Source: Xanthobacteraceae bacterium (GTDB taxonomy: Bacteria > Pseudomonadota > Alphaproteobacteria > Rhizobiales > Xanthobacteraceae). From it: DNA of 23,654 nt. Position 1 is the first letter of the stretch. Each line of letters opens with the position of its first letter. Below the pieces are notes generated by a model. That model saw only the letters and a program-made list of their open reading frames with translations. It was not told where the DNA came from and did no database searches. The DNA lies in NCBI GenBank assembly GCA_019746355.1, contig JAIESC010000156.1, forward strand, positions 1 through 23,654. Reading direction: 5' to 3'. Both the position numbers and the translations under genes were made by a program. Of this stretch, positions 1 to 7,272 are shown piece after piece.

Positions 1-83
1 GCACCGAGGGAATCACCCTCCAAAGCTCAAGGCAAAATCAGCAAAACAGGCCCGTTAACCTGAATTCCCTGCCGTGAAACATC

Positions 84-113
84 GGCGGGGCCGGATTGCC
101 ATTCCGGCCCGCC
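84..113 (+). terminator. GC-rich hairpin upstream of rpmI (terminator or leader)
   Basis: Arms 84-95 and 103-113 pair over about 11 bp with one bulged G, around a 7-nt loop. No T-run follows, so it is not a textbook intrinsic terminator. It could end an upstream transcript (infC often precedes rpmI in bacteria) or belong to the 5' leader of the ribosomal protein mRNA. The rest of 1-258 shows no gene I can support. Confidence 0.3.
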
Positions 114-258
114 TCTGCCATAACCCCGGCCTCTCGCCGCCCGGCTGAACAAGGGCTGCCGTGGCGGCGAAGCTGATCCATCAGCACGCTCAAGACGAGC
201 ATTTCCGGCGCGACCGGCGCTTTTGCCGTGTCTTCAAGCCGAACCGAAGGAGATCAAA

Positions 259-459
259 ATGCCCAAGCTCAAGACCAAGTCGGGCGCTAAAAAGCGCTTC
301 AAGATCACGGCCGGCGGTCACGTGAAGTCGGCGATGGCCGGCAAGCGCCACGGCATGATCAAGCGGACCAAGAAGCAGATCCGCCAGCACCGCGGCACCC
401 GCGTGATGTTCAAGGCCGACGGCGACAACATCATCAAGTATTTCCTGCCGAACGGCTGA
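259..459 (+). CDS. rpmI: 50S ribosomal protein L35
   Basis: Encodes the 66-residue large-subunit protein bL35, a small basic rRNA-binding protein. The start [15 protein letters not shown] and the closing KYFLPNG-type segment are family signatures, and the length is exactly the usual one. I chose the ATG at 259 because GAAGGAG at 246-252 lies six bases upstream and the product then begins as L35 proteins do; an in-frame start at 223 would add 12 untypical residues. It is followed by rplT after 69 bp, the usual pair. The pair is normally co-transcribed, and here a hairpin lies between them. Confidence 0.97.
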   Translation: MPKLKTKSGAKKRFKITAGGHVKSAMAGKRHGMIKRTKKQIRQHRGTRVMFKADGDNIIKYFLPNG

Positions 460-490
460 CGCGCCGGGCCGCCTTTGCGGCCGCGCGTTT
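460..490 (+). terminator. Hairpin between rpmI and rplT
   Basis: An outer stem of 5 bp (460-464 with 483-487) and an inner stem of 6 bp (467-472 with 477-482) enclose a CTTT loop, with a two-base bulge at 465-466. TTTCGCTTTCGTT follows, moderately T-rich. This looks like a leaky terminator or an RNA-processing and stability element that could set the L35:L20 ratio. Its function is inferred from structure only. Confidence 0.4.
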
Positions 491-528
491 CGCTTTCGTT
501 GCAGATTTAATCGTTCAGGAGATCAGTC

Positions 529-894
529 ATGGCTCGCGTCAAACGCGGCGTCACCTCGCACGCCAAGCACAAGAAGGTTTTCAAGGCGACCAAGGGCCAC
601 TACGGCCGGCGCCGCAACACCATCCGCATCGCCAAGCAGTCGATGGAAAAGGCGATGCAGTACGCCTACCGCGACCGCAAGACCAAGAAGCGCCGCTTCC
701 GCGCGCTCTGGATCCAGCGCCTCAACGCCGCGGTGCGGCCGTTCGGCCTGAACTACTCGAAGTTCATCGACGGCCTCGCCAAGGCCGGCGTGCTGGTCGA
801 CCGCAAGGTGCTTTCCGAGCTCGCGATCGCAGAGCCGGCGGCATTCCAGATGATCGTCGAGAAGGCCAAGGCGGCGCTGCCGAAGGCTGCCTAA
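529..894 (+). CDS. rplT: 50S ribosomal protein L20
   Basis: Encodes bL20, an early-assembly 23S rRNA-binding protein; in some bacteria L20 also represses its own operon. The 121-residue product starts MARVKRGV and contains the basic helix [15 protein letters not shown] and the segment [20 protein letters not shown], all family hallmarks, at the usual length. The ATG at 529 has CAGGAG about eight bases upstream. Second gene of the rpmI-rplT pair. Its stop lies two bases from the stop of the convergent gene at 897, leaving no room for a terminator between them. Confidence 0.98.
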   Translation: MARVKRGVTSHAKHKKVFKATKGHYGRRRNTIRIAKQSMEKAMQYAYRDRKTKKRRFRALWIQRLNAAVRPFGLNYSKFIDGLAKAGVLVDRKVLSELAIAEPAAFQMIVEKAKAALPKAA

Positions 895-896
895 GG

Positions 897-1322
897 CTAC
901 CTCTTCGCCTTTGTGCCCGCGGTGGCGCCGAACTGCGCGGCATGGGCGACCGTGCTTTGCGCCTGACAGAACTCGGTAAACGAGCGGTACATGGTGCCGC
1001 TCTGCCGGGCGTATTTCCGGTTGCAGCGCTTCTGCTCACGGTCATAGGCGCGCTTTTGCGCCTTGCTCAGCTTCGGCAGGAATTCCGGCTCGCAGCGCTC
1101 GCGGACGGCCTCGCCCAAGCCGGTGTCGCCGCCCGCGCCATAGGCGCAGGCCTGCATGATTTCCATCGCCTGTTTGCAGGTGGGCGCCGTGCGGATCGCT
1201 TCCTCGCGGGCCTCCCAACCGGCGTCCTGGACCGGACAGTCTTTGGCTTGAAGGGACGTGGGCAATATGGGCGCGGCAAGCATAAGGGTGGCCGAAACGG
1301 CCAAAACCGTGCGACAGACCAT
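897..1322 (-). CDS. Small secreted Cys-rich hypothetical protein
   Basis: A protein of about 141 residues that I do not recognise. It opens with an apparent Sec signal peptide (basic start, hydrophobic stretch to about residue 25, then SLQAKDC with a plausible cleavage after Ala). The mature part has six cysteines (in CPVQ, TCKQ, ACAY, RCEP, RCNR and FCQA contexts), enough for three disulfides, and a charged centre (AQKRAYDREQKR) before the fifth. A periplasmic or exported role follows from the signal peptide; the biochemical function is unknown. The ATG at 1322 has an AACGAGG-like site upstream, and a GTG one codon earlier is possible. It is convergent with rplT and divergent from pheS. Coding potential on this strand is supported by the coherent signal peptide; opposite-frame products look like low-complexity shadows. 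Confidence 0.72.
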   Translation of the reverse strand: MVCRTVLAVSATLMLAAPILPTSLQAKDCPVQDAGWEAREEAIRTAPTCKQAMEIMQACAYGAGGDTGLGEAVRERCEPEFLPKLSKAQKRAYDREQKRCNRKYARQSGTMYRSFTEFCQAQSTVAHAAQFGATAGTKAKR

Positions 1323-1418
1323 CACTCAGCCTCGTTGCGTCCGCCCGGGGACAATTTTCTCATGACCGATGACGGCTGTCACGGCCGGTCCCGGAATGAG
1401 AGGCTTGACCAAAACGAC

Positions 1419-1446
1419 GCCGGACGGTCAAAACCGGCCGTCTTTT
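1419..1446 (+). promoter_or_regulatory. Competing hairpins with T-run before pheS
   Basis: GACGG (1423-1427) can pair with CCGTC (1438-1442), directly followed by TTTT (1443-1446). Alternatively GCCGG (1419-1423) pairs with CCGGC (1434-1438). The two pairings exclude each other, and the T-run sits just upstream of the pheS ribosome-binding GAGG. The arrangement resembles a small attenuator, but the stems are only five bp and no Phe-rich leader peptide is visible upstream. Confidence 0.25.
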
Positions 1447-1457
1447 GCGAGGTTTGA

Positions 1458-2540
1458 ATGACCGACATTGCCACCCTGGAAAGCGAGATCTCCACCGCCG
1501 TGGCCGCCGCCGCCGACGAGGCCGCGCTCGAGGCCGTGCGGGTTTCCGCGCTTGGAAAAAGCGGCTCGGTGACCGCGCTGCTCAAGACGCTGGGCGGCAT
1601 GAGCCCGGAGGAGCGCAAGACCCAGGGGCCCGCGATCAACGGCCTGAAGGACCGGGTCAACGCGGCGCTCAATGCCCGGAGGGAAAGCTTCAAGGGCGCG
1701 GCGCTCGACGCCAAACTCGCGACCGAAACGATCGACGTCACCTTGCCGGTGCGCGAGGCGCCGGCCGAGGCGGGCCGCGTGCATCCGATCAGCCAGGTTG
1801 TCGACGAACTCACCGCGATCTTCGCCGACATGGGCTTTGCGGTCGCCGAAGGGCCGGACATCGAAACCGACGACTACAACTTCACCAAGCTGAACTTCCC
1901 CGAGGGCCATCCGGCCCGCGAGATGCATGACACGTTCTATTTCAATCCGAAGTCGGACGGCTCGCGGATGCTGTTGCGCACGCACACCTCGCCGGTGCAG
2001 GTGCGCACCATGCTGAAGCAGAAGCCGCCGATCCGCGTGATCATTCCCGGCCGCACTTATCGAAGTGATTCCGACCAGACTCACACGCCGATGTTCCATC
2101 AGGTCGAGGGCCTCGTCATCGACAAGGGCTCGCATCTCGGCCACCTGAAATGGATCCTCGAAGAGTTCTGCAAGGCGTTCTTCGAGGTCGACAACGTGAA
2201 GATGCGGTTCCGGCCGTCGTTCTTCCCGTTCACCGAGCCCTCGCTCGAGGTCGACATCCAGTGCAAGCGCGACAAGGGCGAGGTCCGGTTCGGCGAGGGC
2301 GACGACTGGCTGGAGATTCTCGGCTGCGGCATGGTGCATCCGAACGTGCTTCGCAATTGCGGCGTCGATCCTGACGAGTATCAGGGCTTCGCCTGGGGCA
2401 TGGGGATCGACCGCATCGCCATGCTGAAGTACGGCATGCCGGACCTGCGCGCGTTCTTCGAGGCCGACGTACGGTGGCTGTCGCACTACGGCTTCCGGCC
2501 GCTCGACTTCCCGACGCTGGCGGGAGGGTTGAGCGTATGA
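1458..2540 (+). CDS. pheS: Phenylalanyl-tRNA synthetase alpha subunit
   Basis: Catalytic subunit of the alpha2-beta2 class II enzyme that charges tRNA-Phe with phenylalanine using ATP. The 360-residue product has an N-terminal helical arm (about 1-95) that would contact tRNA, then the class II core: [19 protein letters not shown] near residue 174, [20 protein letters not shown] (motif 2 region), [12 protein letters not shown], the GCGMVHP glycine-rich segment, and motif 3 [13 protein letters not shown] near residue 314. Length is normal. The ATG follows GCGAGG. The final codons, Ser-Val-TGA, lie in the 10-bp sequence GAGCGTATGA that recurs at the pheT start. The gene is presumably co-transcribed with pheT through an inserted DUF559 gene. 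Confidence 0.98.
   Translation: MTDIATLESEISTAVAAAADEAALEAVRVSALGKSGSVTALLKTLGGMSPEERKTQGPAINGLKDRVNAALNARRESFKGAALDAKLATETIDVTLPVREAPAEAGRVHPISQVVDELTAIFADMGFAVAEGPDIETDDYNFTKLNFPEGHPAREMHDTFYFNPKSDGSRMLLRTHTSPVQVRTMLKQKPPIRVIIPGRTYRSDSDQTHTPMFHQVEGLVIDKGSHLGHLKWILEEFCKAFFEVDNVKMRFRPSFFPFTEPSLEVDIQCKRDKGEVRFGEGDDWLEILGCGMVHPNVLRNCGVDPDEYQGFAWGMGIDRIAMLKYGMPDLRAFFEADVRWLSHYGFRPLDFPTLAGGLSV
2531..2540 (+). repeat. 10-bp direct duplication, left copy (pheS stop)
   Basis: GAGCGTATGA contains the pheS stop codon and an overlapping ATG at 2537. The identical 10-mer recurs at 3074-3083, where its ATG is the pheT start. The pair brackets the DUF559 cassette like a target-site duplication, and suggests that pheS and pheT once overlapped directly as ATGA. 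Confidence 0.6.
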
Positions 2541-2647
2541 CACGCGTGATAGAGGCAGCAGAGCAACGGGCACACCCTGTCTCCTCCCCCGCTTGCGGGG
2601 GAGGGTTAGGGAGGGGGCTGCGACACATCGAGGCCGCCGATGCCTGA
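2537..2647 (+). CDS. Possible 36-codon leader left at the old pheT start
   Basis: An ATG overlapping the pheS stop opens a short frame of 36 codons with GGGAGG (2522-2527) nine bases upstream. It reads [15 protein letters not shown] and then a Gly-rich stretch encoded by the left palindromic repeat, ending at TGA 2645-2647, five bases inside the DUF559 start at 2640. I infer that this is the retained original pheT initiation site, now reading into inserted DNA. If translated, it could couple ribosomes from pheS into the DUF559 gene. No known peptide family is recognised. Confidence 0.25.
   Translation: MTRVIEAAEQRAHPVSSPACGGGLGRGLRHIEAADA
2583..2621 (+). repeat. Palindromic repeat, left inverted copy
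   Basis: The core 2583-2604 is a perfect hairpin: CCTCCCCCGC, a TT loop, then the complementary GCGGGGGAGG. The whole 39 nt matches the reverse complement of 3012-3050 with about two mismatches. The style resembles the repetitive extragenic palindromes of Bradyrhizobium-like genomes. Transcribed RNA could form strong local hairpins or one long-range stem with the right copy. Confidence 0.8.
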
Positions 2648-3083
2648 CGTACTCAAGCAGCCGACATGGCAGGTGTCCGGCAAGATGCGATCCCGCGCTC
2701 ACACGCTGCGTCGCGACTCAACCGACGCCGAACGGCTCATCTGGAATGAGCTGCGCGTGCACCGCCTCAACGGCGCGAGCTTTCGCAGGCAGACGCCGAT
2801 CGGTCCTTACGTCGCTGACTTTGTCTGCCATGCCGCGAGCCTGATCGTGGAACTCGATGGCGGGCAGCACTTCGAAAGCCAGAATATGAAGCGCGATGCG
2901 CGCCGCGACGCGTTTCTGGCCTCCAAAGGCTTTTGCGTTCTTCGCATCAACAACCATGACGTGATGACGAACAAGCAAGGCGTTCTTGAAACCATTGCGG
3001 CTGCGCTTGTGGCAGCCCCCTCCCCACCCCTCCCCCGCAAGCGGGGGAGGGAGCAGAGCAGCGCGAGGGGAGAGAGCGTATGA
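2640..3083 (+). CDS. DUF559 (Vsr-like) nuclease-fold protein
   Basis: A 147-residue protein with a DUF559 domain, a family related to very-short-patch-repair (Vsr-type) endonucleases of the PD-(D/E)xK fold. Typical features are the N-terminal [16 protein letters not shown] helix, [22 protein letters not shown] with the acidic pair near residues 78-80, and the following [17 protein letters not shown] strand. Nuclease activity is inferred from the fold, not proven for this family. The ATG at 2640 has CGAGG six bases upstream. The last 20 or so residues ([10 protein letters not shown] and on) are encoded by the right palindromic repeat, so the repeat was recruited as a coding tail. The stop TGA overlaps the pheT ATG as ATGA. 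The location inside pheST and the flanking repeats mark it as an insertion; a housekeeping role in tRNA charging is unlikely. Confidence 0.88.
   Translation: MPDVLKQPTWQVSGKMRSRAHTLRRDSTDAERLIWNELRVHRLNGASFRRQTPIGPYVADFVCHAASLIVELDGGQHFESQNMKRDARRDAFLASKGFCVLRINNHDVMTNKQGVLETIAAALVAAPSPPLPRKRGREQSSARGESV
3012..3050 (-). repeat. Palindromic repeat, right inverted copy (inside DUF559 3' end)
   Basis: Inverted partner of 2583-2621. Its own hairpin spans 3028-3051 with 11-bp arms CCCTCCCCCGC and GCGGGGGAGGG around AA. It lies within the coding frame of the DUF559 gene and about 30 bp upstream of the pheT start, so a hairpin here could influence pheT translation or mRNA stability. Confidence 0.8.
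3074..3083 (+). repeat. 10-bp direct duplication, right copy (pheT start)
   Basis: GAGCGTATGA, identical to 2531-2540. Here the TGA ends DUF559 and the overlapping ATG at 3080 starts pheT, recreating the same ATGA coupling that can be inferred for an ancestral pheS-pheT junction. As at the end of pheS, the last two codons before the stop are Ser-Val. Confidence 0.6.
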
Positions 3084-5497
3084 AGTTCACTCTGGCCTGG
3101 CTGAAGGAGCATCTCACCACCGATGCTTCGCTCGACGACATCGTGAAAAAGCTCACGATGATCGGGCTCGAAGTCGAAAGCGTCGACGACAAGGCGAAGC
3201 TGCTCGCGCCCTATGTCATCGCCAAGGTGGTCGATGCCAGGCAGCATCCGAACGCCGACCGGCTGCGGGTGTGCATGGTCGATACCGGCGACGGCAAGCC
3301 GATCCAGGTGGTCTGCGGCGCGCCGAACGCGCGCACCGGCATGACCGGCGTGTTCGTGCCGCCGGGCACCTACGTGCCGGGAAAGAAAATCACGCTTCAG
3401 GTCGGCACCATCCGCGGCGTGGAAAGCCGCGGCATGCTGGTGTCGGAGGCGGAGCTCGAGATCTCCGACGACCACGACGGCATCATCGACCTGCCGGCCG
3501 ACGCGCCGGTCGGCGTCAGCTTTGCGAAATACGCAGGGCTGGATGACGCGGTGATCGACATCAACCTCACGCCGAACCGGTCGGATTGCACCGGCGTCAA
3601 CGGCGTGGCCCGCGACTTGGCCGCAGCCGATCTCGGCGCCTTCAAGGAGCGCACGCCGCAACCCATCAAGGGCCAATTCCCCTGCCCGGTCTCGGTGACG
3701 CTCGACTTCGGCCAGACCCATCCGCTCTGCCCGGCGTTCGGCCTGCGCCTCGTGCGCGGCGTCAAGAACGGCCCGTCGCCGGACTGGCTGCAAAAACGGC
3801 TCAACGCCATCGGGCTGCGCCCGATCAACTCGCTGGTCGACATCACCAACTTCATTACCTACGACCGCGGCCGGCCGCTGCACGTGTTCGACGCCAAGAA
3901 GGTGAAGGGCAACCTCGTGGTCCGTCGCGCCAAGAACGGCGAGACGCTGCTCGCGCTCGACGGCAAGACCTACACGCTCGACAGCGCGATGTGCGTCATC
4001 GCCGACGACAGCGGCCCGGAATCGCTCTCCGGCATCATGGGCGGCGAGCATTCCGGCTGCGACGAGAACACCACCGACGTGCTGATCGAGTCGGCGCTGT
4101 GGGACCCGCTCAACATCGCCCAGACCGGGCGCAAGCTCGGCATCAACTCGGATGCGCGCTATCGCTTCGAGCGCGGCGTCGATCCCAATTTCATGGTGCC
4201 GGGGCTCGAGCTCGCCACGCAGATGGTGCTGGAGCTCTGCGGCGGCACGCCATCGGAGATCACCGTCGCCGGCAAGGTGGAAGCACCCGACAAAGTCGTC
4301 GACTTCCCGACGACCGAGCTGAAGCGGCTCGCCGGCCTCGACCTGCCGTTGCCGGAGATGCGGCGCATCCTGCAGAAGCTCGGCTTTACCGTCGCCGGCC
4401 AGGACCGGCGGGTGAAGGTCGCGGCGCCCTCGTGGCGGCCGGACGTCGAGGGCAAGGCCGACATCGTCGAGGAGATCGTCCGCATCGTCGGCGTCGATCA
4501 GATTCCCTCGACGCCGTTCGACCGCGGCGACGCGCCAAGAAAGCCGGTGCTCACCACCGCCCAGGTCCGCACCCGCAAGGCGAAGCGGGCGCTGGCGGGA
4601 CGCGGATTCACCGAAGCGGTCACCTGGTCGTTCATTTCCAAGCCGCAGGCCGAATTGTTCGGTGGCGGGCAGCCGGTGCTCGCGCTCGCCAATCCGATCG
4701 CGGCCGAATTGTCCGACATGCGGCCGAGCCTCATTCCAGGTCTGGTCACGGCGGCGCAGCGCAACGCCGATCGTGGCTTTCCGGACACCGCACTGTTCGA
4801 GGTCGGCCAGATTTTCAAAGGCGACAAGCCGGAAGACCAGTTCATGGCCGCGACCGGCGTGCGCCGCGCGCTGGCGAAGCCCGCAGGCTTCGGCCGCCAC
4901 TGGTCGGCCAAGGCCGAAATCGTTGACGCCTTCGACGTGAAGGCCGATGCGCTCGCCGTGCTCACCGCCGCGGGCGCACCGCCCCAGGCGCTGCAGGTCG
5001 TGCCGGGCGGGCCCGCCTGGTTCCACCCCGGCCGCTCCGGCACGATCCAGATCGGCCCGCAGAACGTGCTCGGCCATTTCGGCGAGTTGCACCCGCGCAT
5101 GCTCGAGGCGCTCGACGCGGAAGGCCCGCTGGTCGCGTTCGAGGTCATTCTCGAGCGCATCCCCGAAGGCAAGGCGAAGGCGACACGCGCGAAGCCGGTG
5201 CTGGAGCTGTCGCAGTTCCAGCCGGTGACGCGCGACTTCGCCTTCGTGGTCGATCGCGCGGTGAAGGCCGCCGACATCGTCCGCACCGCGCAGGCGGTGG
5301 ATCGGAAGCTGATCGCGGGCGTCGGCGTGTTCGACGTCTACGAGGGTCAGGGCATCGAGGCGGGCAAGAAGTCGGTCGCGATCGCAGTCACGATTCAACC
5401 TCGCGAAAAGACCATGACCGAGCAGGAGATCGACGCGCTCTCGGCCAAGCTCGTGGCCGAGGTGTCGAAGCGCACCGGCGGCGTGCTGCGCGGCTGA
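3080..5497 (+). CDS. pheT: Phenylalanyl-tRNA synthetase beta subunit
   Basis: Large subunit of the PheRS heterotetramer; it binds tRNA-Phe and carries the editing site that hydrolyses mischarged Tyr-tRNA-Phe. The 805-residue product shows an OB-fold tRNA-binding domain (about 39-150, with [15 protein letters not shown]), the [10 protein letters not shown] segment near 160 opening the B3/B4 editing region, [11 protein letters not shown] near 361, the B5 DNA-binding-like domain (about 400-475, [16 protein letters not shown]), a catalytic-like core, and a C-terminal ferredoxin-fold anticodon-binding domain (about 711-804, [13 protein letters not shown]). Length is normal. The start ATG overlaps the DUF559 stop by ATGA, with GGGGAGAG five bases upstream. 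Expression therefore seems coupled to DUF559 rather than directly to pheS. Confidence 0.98.
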   Translation: MKFTLAWLKEHLTTDASLDDIVKKLTMIGLEVESVDDKAKLLAPYVIAKVVDARQHPNADRLRVCMVDTGDGKPIQVVCGAPNARTGMTGVFVPPGTYVPGKKITLQVGTIRGVESRGMLVSEAELEISDDHDGIIDLPADAPVGVSFAKYAGLDDAVIDINLTPNRSDCTGVNGVARDLAAADLGAFKERTPQPIKGQFPCPVSVTLDFGQTHPLCPAFGLRLVRGVKNGPSPDWLQKRLNAIGLRPINSLVDITNFITYDRGRPLHVFDAKKVKGNLVVRRAKNGETLLALDGKTYTLDSAMCVIADDSGPESLSGIMGGEHSGCDENTTDVLIESALWDPLNIAQTGRKLGINSDARYRFERGVDPNFMVPGLELATQMVLELCGGTPSEITVAGKVEAPDKVVDFPTTELKRLAGLDLPLPEMRRILQKLGFTVAGQDRRVKVAAPSWRPDVEGKADIVEEIVRIVGVDQIPSTPFDRGDAPRKPVLTTAQVRTRKAKRALAGRGFTEAVTWSFISKPQAELFGGGQPVLALANPIAAELSDMRPSLIPGLVTAAQRNADRGFPDTALFEVGQIFKGDKPEDQFMAATGVRRALAKPAGFGRHWSAKAEIVDAFDVKADALAVLTAAGAPPQALQVVPGGPAWFHPGRSGTIQIGPQNVLGHFGELHPRMLEALDAEGPLVAFEVILERIPEGKAKATRAKPVLELSQFQPVTRDFAFVVDRAVKAADIVRTAQAVDRKLIAGVGVFDVYEGQGIEAGKKSVAIAVTIQPREKTMTEQEIDALSAKLVAEVSKRTGGVLRG

Positions 5498-5520
5498 CGC
5501 ATAGGAACATCATTGATGCA

Positions 5521-5544
5521 GGGCACGTCTGCGACGACGTGCCC
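5521..5544. promoter_or_regulatory. Perfect dyad between pheT and the ubiD-like gene
   Basis: GGGCACGT (5521-5528) and ACGTGCCC (5537-5544) form an exact 8-bp inverted repeat with an 8-bp centre. No T-run follows, so a plain intrinsic terminator is unlikely. It lies about 60 bp before the next start and could be a protein operator or an RNA hairpin ending or stabilising the pheT mRNA. Confidence 0.35.
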
Positions 5545-5602
5545 GTGACCCTGCCCGCGTGCTCCGCTAGGATCGCCGCCAACAAGATCAGGGAGTTGCG
5601 TC

Positions 5603-7165
5603 ATGGAAATGAGTGTGGGCGTTGGCAGCGAGGCCAAGACCGTCGAGCAGCCGAAAAACAGGCCGAGCGCGGACCGGCGCAACTCCAGCGATCTCGACAT
5701 CTGGCTCGAGAAGGCCGAGGCGATGGGCGAGCTGAAGCGCATCACCGCGGAGGTGAGCTGCGACCTCGAAGCCGCCCACATCACCTATCTCGTGGGCCTG
5801 GAAAAAAGCCCGGCGCTCCTGTTCGAGAACATCAAGGGTCATCCCGGGCAAAAAGCGCTCTACAACATGATCGGCTGCAACCTGTCGCGGTTCTGCCTGA
5901 TGATCGGCGAGGAGCCGGTCGATCATCCGCTGCAGGCGGTGCAGCTTCTGCAGAAGCGGCTCGGCCGCAAGATGGCGCCGGTGACGGTGCCGGCGGAGGT
6001 CGCGGTCTGCAACCAGAACATCGTCGAAGGCGACAAGATCGACATCCGCATGTTCCCGGCGCAGCGGATGTGGCCGCTCGACGGCGGCATGTATCTCGGC
6101 ACCGCGGACTCGGTGATCACCAAGGACCCGGAGACCGGCCGCATCAACGTCGGCACCTACCGGATGATGATCAAGGGGCCGCGCGAGATCGGCGTCTACA
6201 CCTCGCCGGGCAAGGACGGCGGCAACGACCGCGACAAGTGGTGGAAGATGGGCAAGCCCGCGCCGATCGCCGCGGCCTACGGCATCGACCCGCTGCTGTT
6301 TCTCGTCGGTGCGATGAGCCTGCCGAAGACCGAGAGCGAGTACGAATATTACTCCGGCATCAAGGGCTCGCCGATCGAGCTGTTCAACTCCGACCTCACC
6401 GGCCTGCCGCTGCCGGCGCATGCCGAGATCATCATCGAGGGTCATCTCTATCCGGACGAAACCTTCGCCGAAGGACCGTTCGGCGAGTTCACCGGCTATT
6501 ACGGCCGGCCGTCGGGCGCCACGCCCTACATGCGCGTCGAGCGCGTGCGCTACCGCAACAATCCGACGCTCACTTGCGCGCTGATGGCCGACGGGCCGTC
6601 GAACGAATGCGGGCTGTTCTGGGCGGCCGTGCGCTCGGCCGGCATCTGGGCCGACCTGCAGAAGCTCGGCGTGCCGGGCATCCAGGGCGTGTGGTCGATC
6701 CCGGAGGCCGCAGGCTGGGGCATGACGGTGGTGTCGATCAAGCAGATGTATGCGGGGCATGCGGCGCAGGTGATGGCGCTCGCCGCGCAATGCACCGCCG
6801 GGGCCTATTTCGGCAAATACATCATCGTGGTGGACGACGACATCGACCCGAGCAATGTCGGCCAGGTGCTGTGGGCGATGGCGACGCGCTCGCGGCCGGC
6901 GCAGTCGATCGACATCCTGCGCGAGACCTGGAGCACGTTCCTCGACCCGAGCCTCAACCCGCCGGAAATCCGCCCGTGGGGCTCGAAGGCGCTGATCAAC
7001 GCCTGCATGGACTACAAGCACATCAAGTCGTTCTCGCCGCGCACCAAGCTCGACAAGAAGACCTACGAGCGGGTGGCGTCGCGCTGGAACGAGCTGGGCT
7101 TCTCGGGTGTTGCGCCACAGATTTCGATCTTCGAGGATAAGACAAGCGCGAAGGATATCACCTGA
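5603..7165 (+). CDS. UbiD-family (prFMN-dependent) decarboxylase
   Basis: A 520-residue member of the UbiD family, which (de)carboxylates aromatic or alpha,beta-unsaturated acids using prenylated FMN made by a UbiX partner. No UbiX gene is in the window. The catalytic residues appear conserved: Arg near 187 in NVGTYRMM, and Glu290 and Glu295 in EGPFGEFTGYYG, five residues apart as in characterised family members. The C-terminal domain has IIVVDDDIDPSNVGQVLWAM. The N-terminal 25 residues are extra and Gln/Lys/Ser-rich. The ATG at 5603 follows AGGGAG. The substrate cannot be told from sequence; ubiquinone biosynthesis is only one option. The next gene is an alpha/beta hydrolase on the same strand after 107 bp, which suggests a catabolic role on an aromatic or heterocyclic acid. 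Confidence 0.92.
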   Translation: MEMSVGVGSEAKTVEQPKNRPSADRRNSSDLDIWLEKAEAMGELKRITAEVSCDLEAAHITYLVGLEKSPALLFENIKGHPGQKALYNMIGCNLSRFCLMIGEEPVDHPLQAVQLLQKRLGRKMAPVTVPAEVAVCNQNIVEGDKIDIRMFPAQRMWPLDGGMYLGTADSVITKDPETGRINVGTYRMMIKGPREIGVYTSPGKDGGNDRDKWWKMGKPAPIAAAYGIDPLLFLVGAMSLPKTESEYEYYSGIKGSPIELFNSDLTGLPLPAHAEIIIEGHLYPDETFAEGPFGEFTGYYGRPSGATPYMRVERVRYRNNPTLTCALMADGPSNECGLFWAAVRSAGIWADLQKLGVPGIQGVWSIPEAAGWGMTVVSIKQMYAGHAAQVMALAAQCTAGAYFGKYIIVVDDDIDPSNVGQVLWAMATRSRPAQSIDILRETWSTFLDPSLNPPEIRPWGSKALINACMDYKHIKSFSPRTKLDKKTYERVASRWNELGFSGVAPQISIFEDKTSAKDIT

Positions 7166-7219
7166 CGCTCACGCAATGACGGAGCTGGCCACCGCCCTCG
7201 CCGCGAGTCATTGCCGGGC

Positions 7220-7235
7220 TTGACACCACCGGTGT
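7220..7235 (+). promoter_or_regulatory. TTGACA box overlapping a small dyad
   Basis: TTGACA at 7220-7225 matches a sigma-70 -35 hexamer exactly, and ACACC-ACC-GGTGT (7223-7235) overlaps it as a short inverted repeat. No convincing -10 hexamer lies at the right spacing, so promoter activity is uncertain. It is about 50 bp before the hydrolase start. Confidence 0.2.
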
Positions 7236-7272
7236 AGCAGCGCTGGACGAACCCGCTTGAAGGGAGAAGCTC

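Larger units (their letters stand above)
2541..3083 (+). mobile_element. Putative DUF559 cassette inserted between pheS and pheT
   Basis: The segment contains one DUF559 gene, is bounded by an exact 10-bp direct duplication (2531-2540 and 3074-3083), and has internal 39-nt inverted palindromic repeats near both ends (2583-2621 and 3012-3050). Short similar direct sequences, AGCAGAGCAACG (2557-2568) and AGCAGAGCAGCG (3052-3063), lie between the repeats and the boundaries. There is no transposase. I infer a passively or nuclease-mobilised repeat-flanked unit; the mechanism is unknown. The insertion keeps the pheS stop and pheT start intact and supplies the pheT ribosome-binding site GGGGAGAG (3067-3074). 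Confidence 0.45.

Noticed and set aside
1..258. 3' end of infC
   Set aside because: infC often lies upstream of rpmI, but no frame in this stretch reads as an IF-3 C-terminus.
1362..1457. Phenylalanine leader peptide for pheS attenuation
   Set aside because: The short frame from ATG 1362 contains no Phe codons, so a classical pheST attenuator is not supported.
2541..3083. Insertion sequence with a transposase
   Set aside because: No DDE or HUH transposase motifs; the only encoded protein is DUF559, so it is described as a repeat-flanked cassette instead.
2807..5398. Very long open frame (863 codons) antisense to pheT
   Set aside because: It mirrors the codon bias of pheT in a high-GC genome; the translation is Arg/Asp/His/Leu-rich with no recognisable domain, while pheT is unambiguous.
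5539..7140. Long plus-strand frame overlapping the UbiD-like gene
   Set aside because: Low-complexity Arg/Gly/Ala translation, clearly a frame-shifted shadow of a well-conserved family protein.
7173..7214. GCAATGAC / GTCATTGC inverted arms as a repeat element
   Set aside because: Only eight bases with a 26-bp centre and no further symmetry; could be chance or a decayed repeat, too weak to list as a feature.
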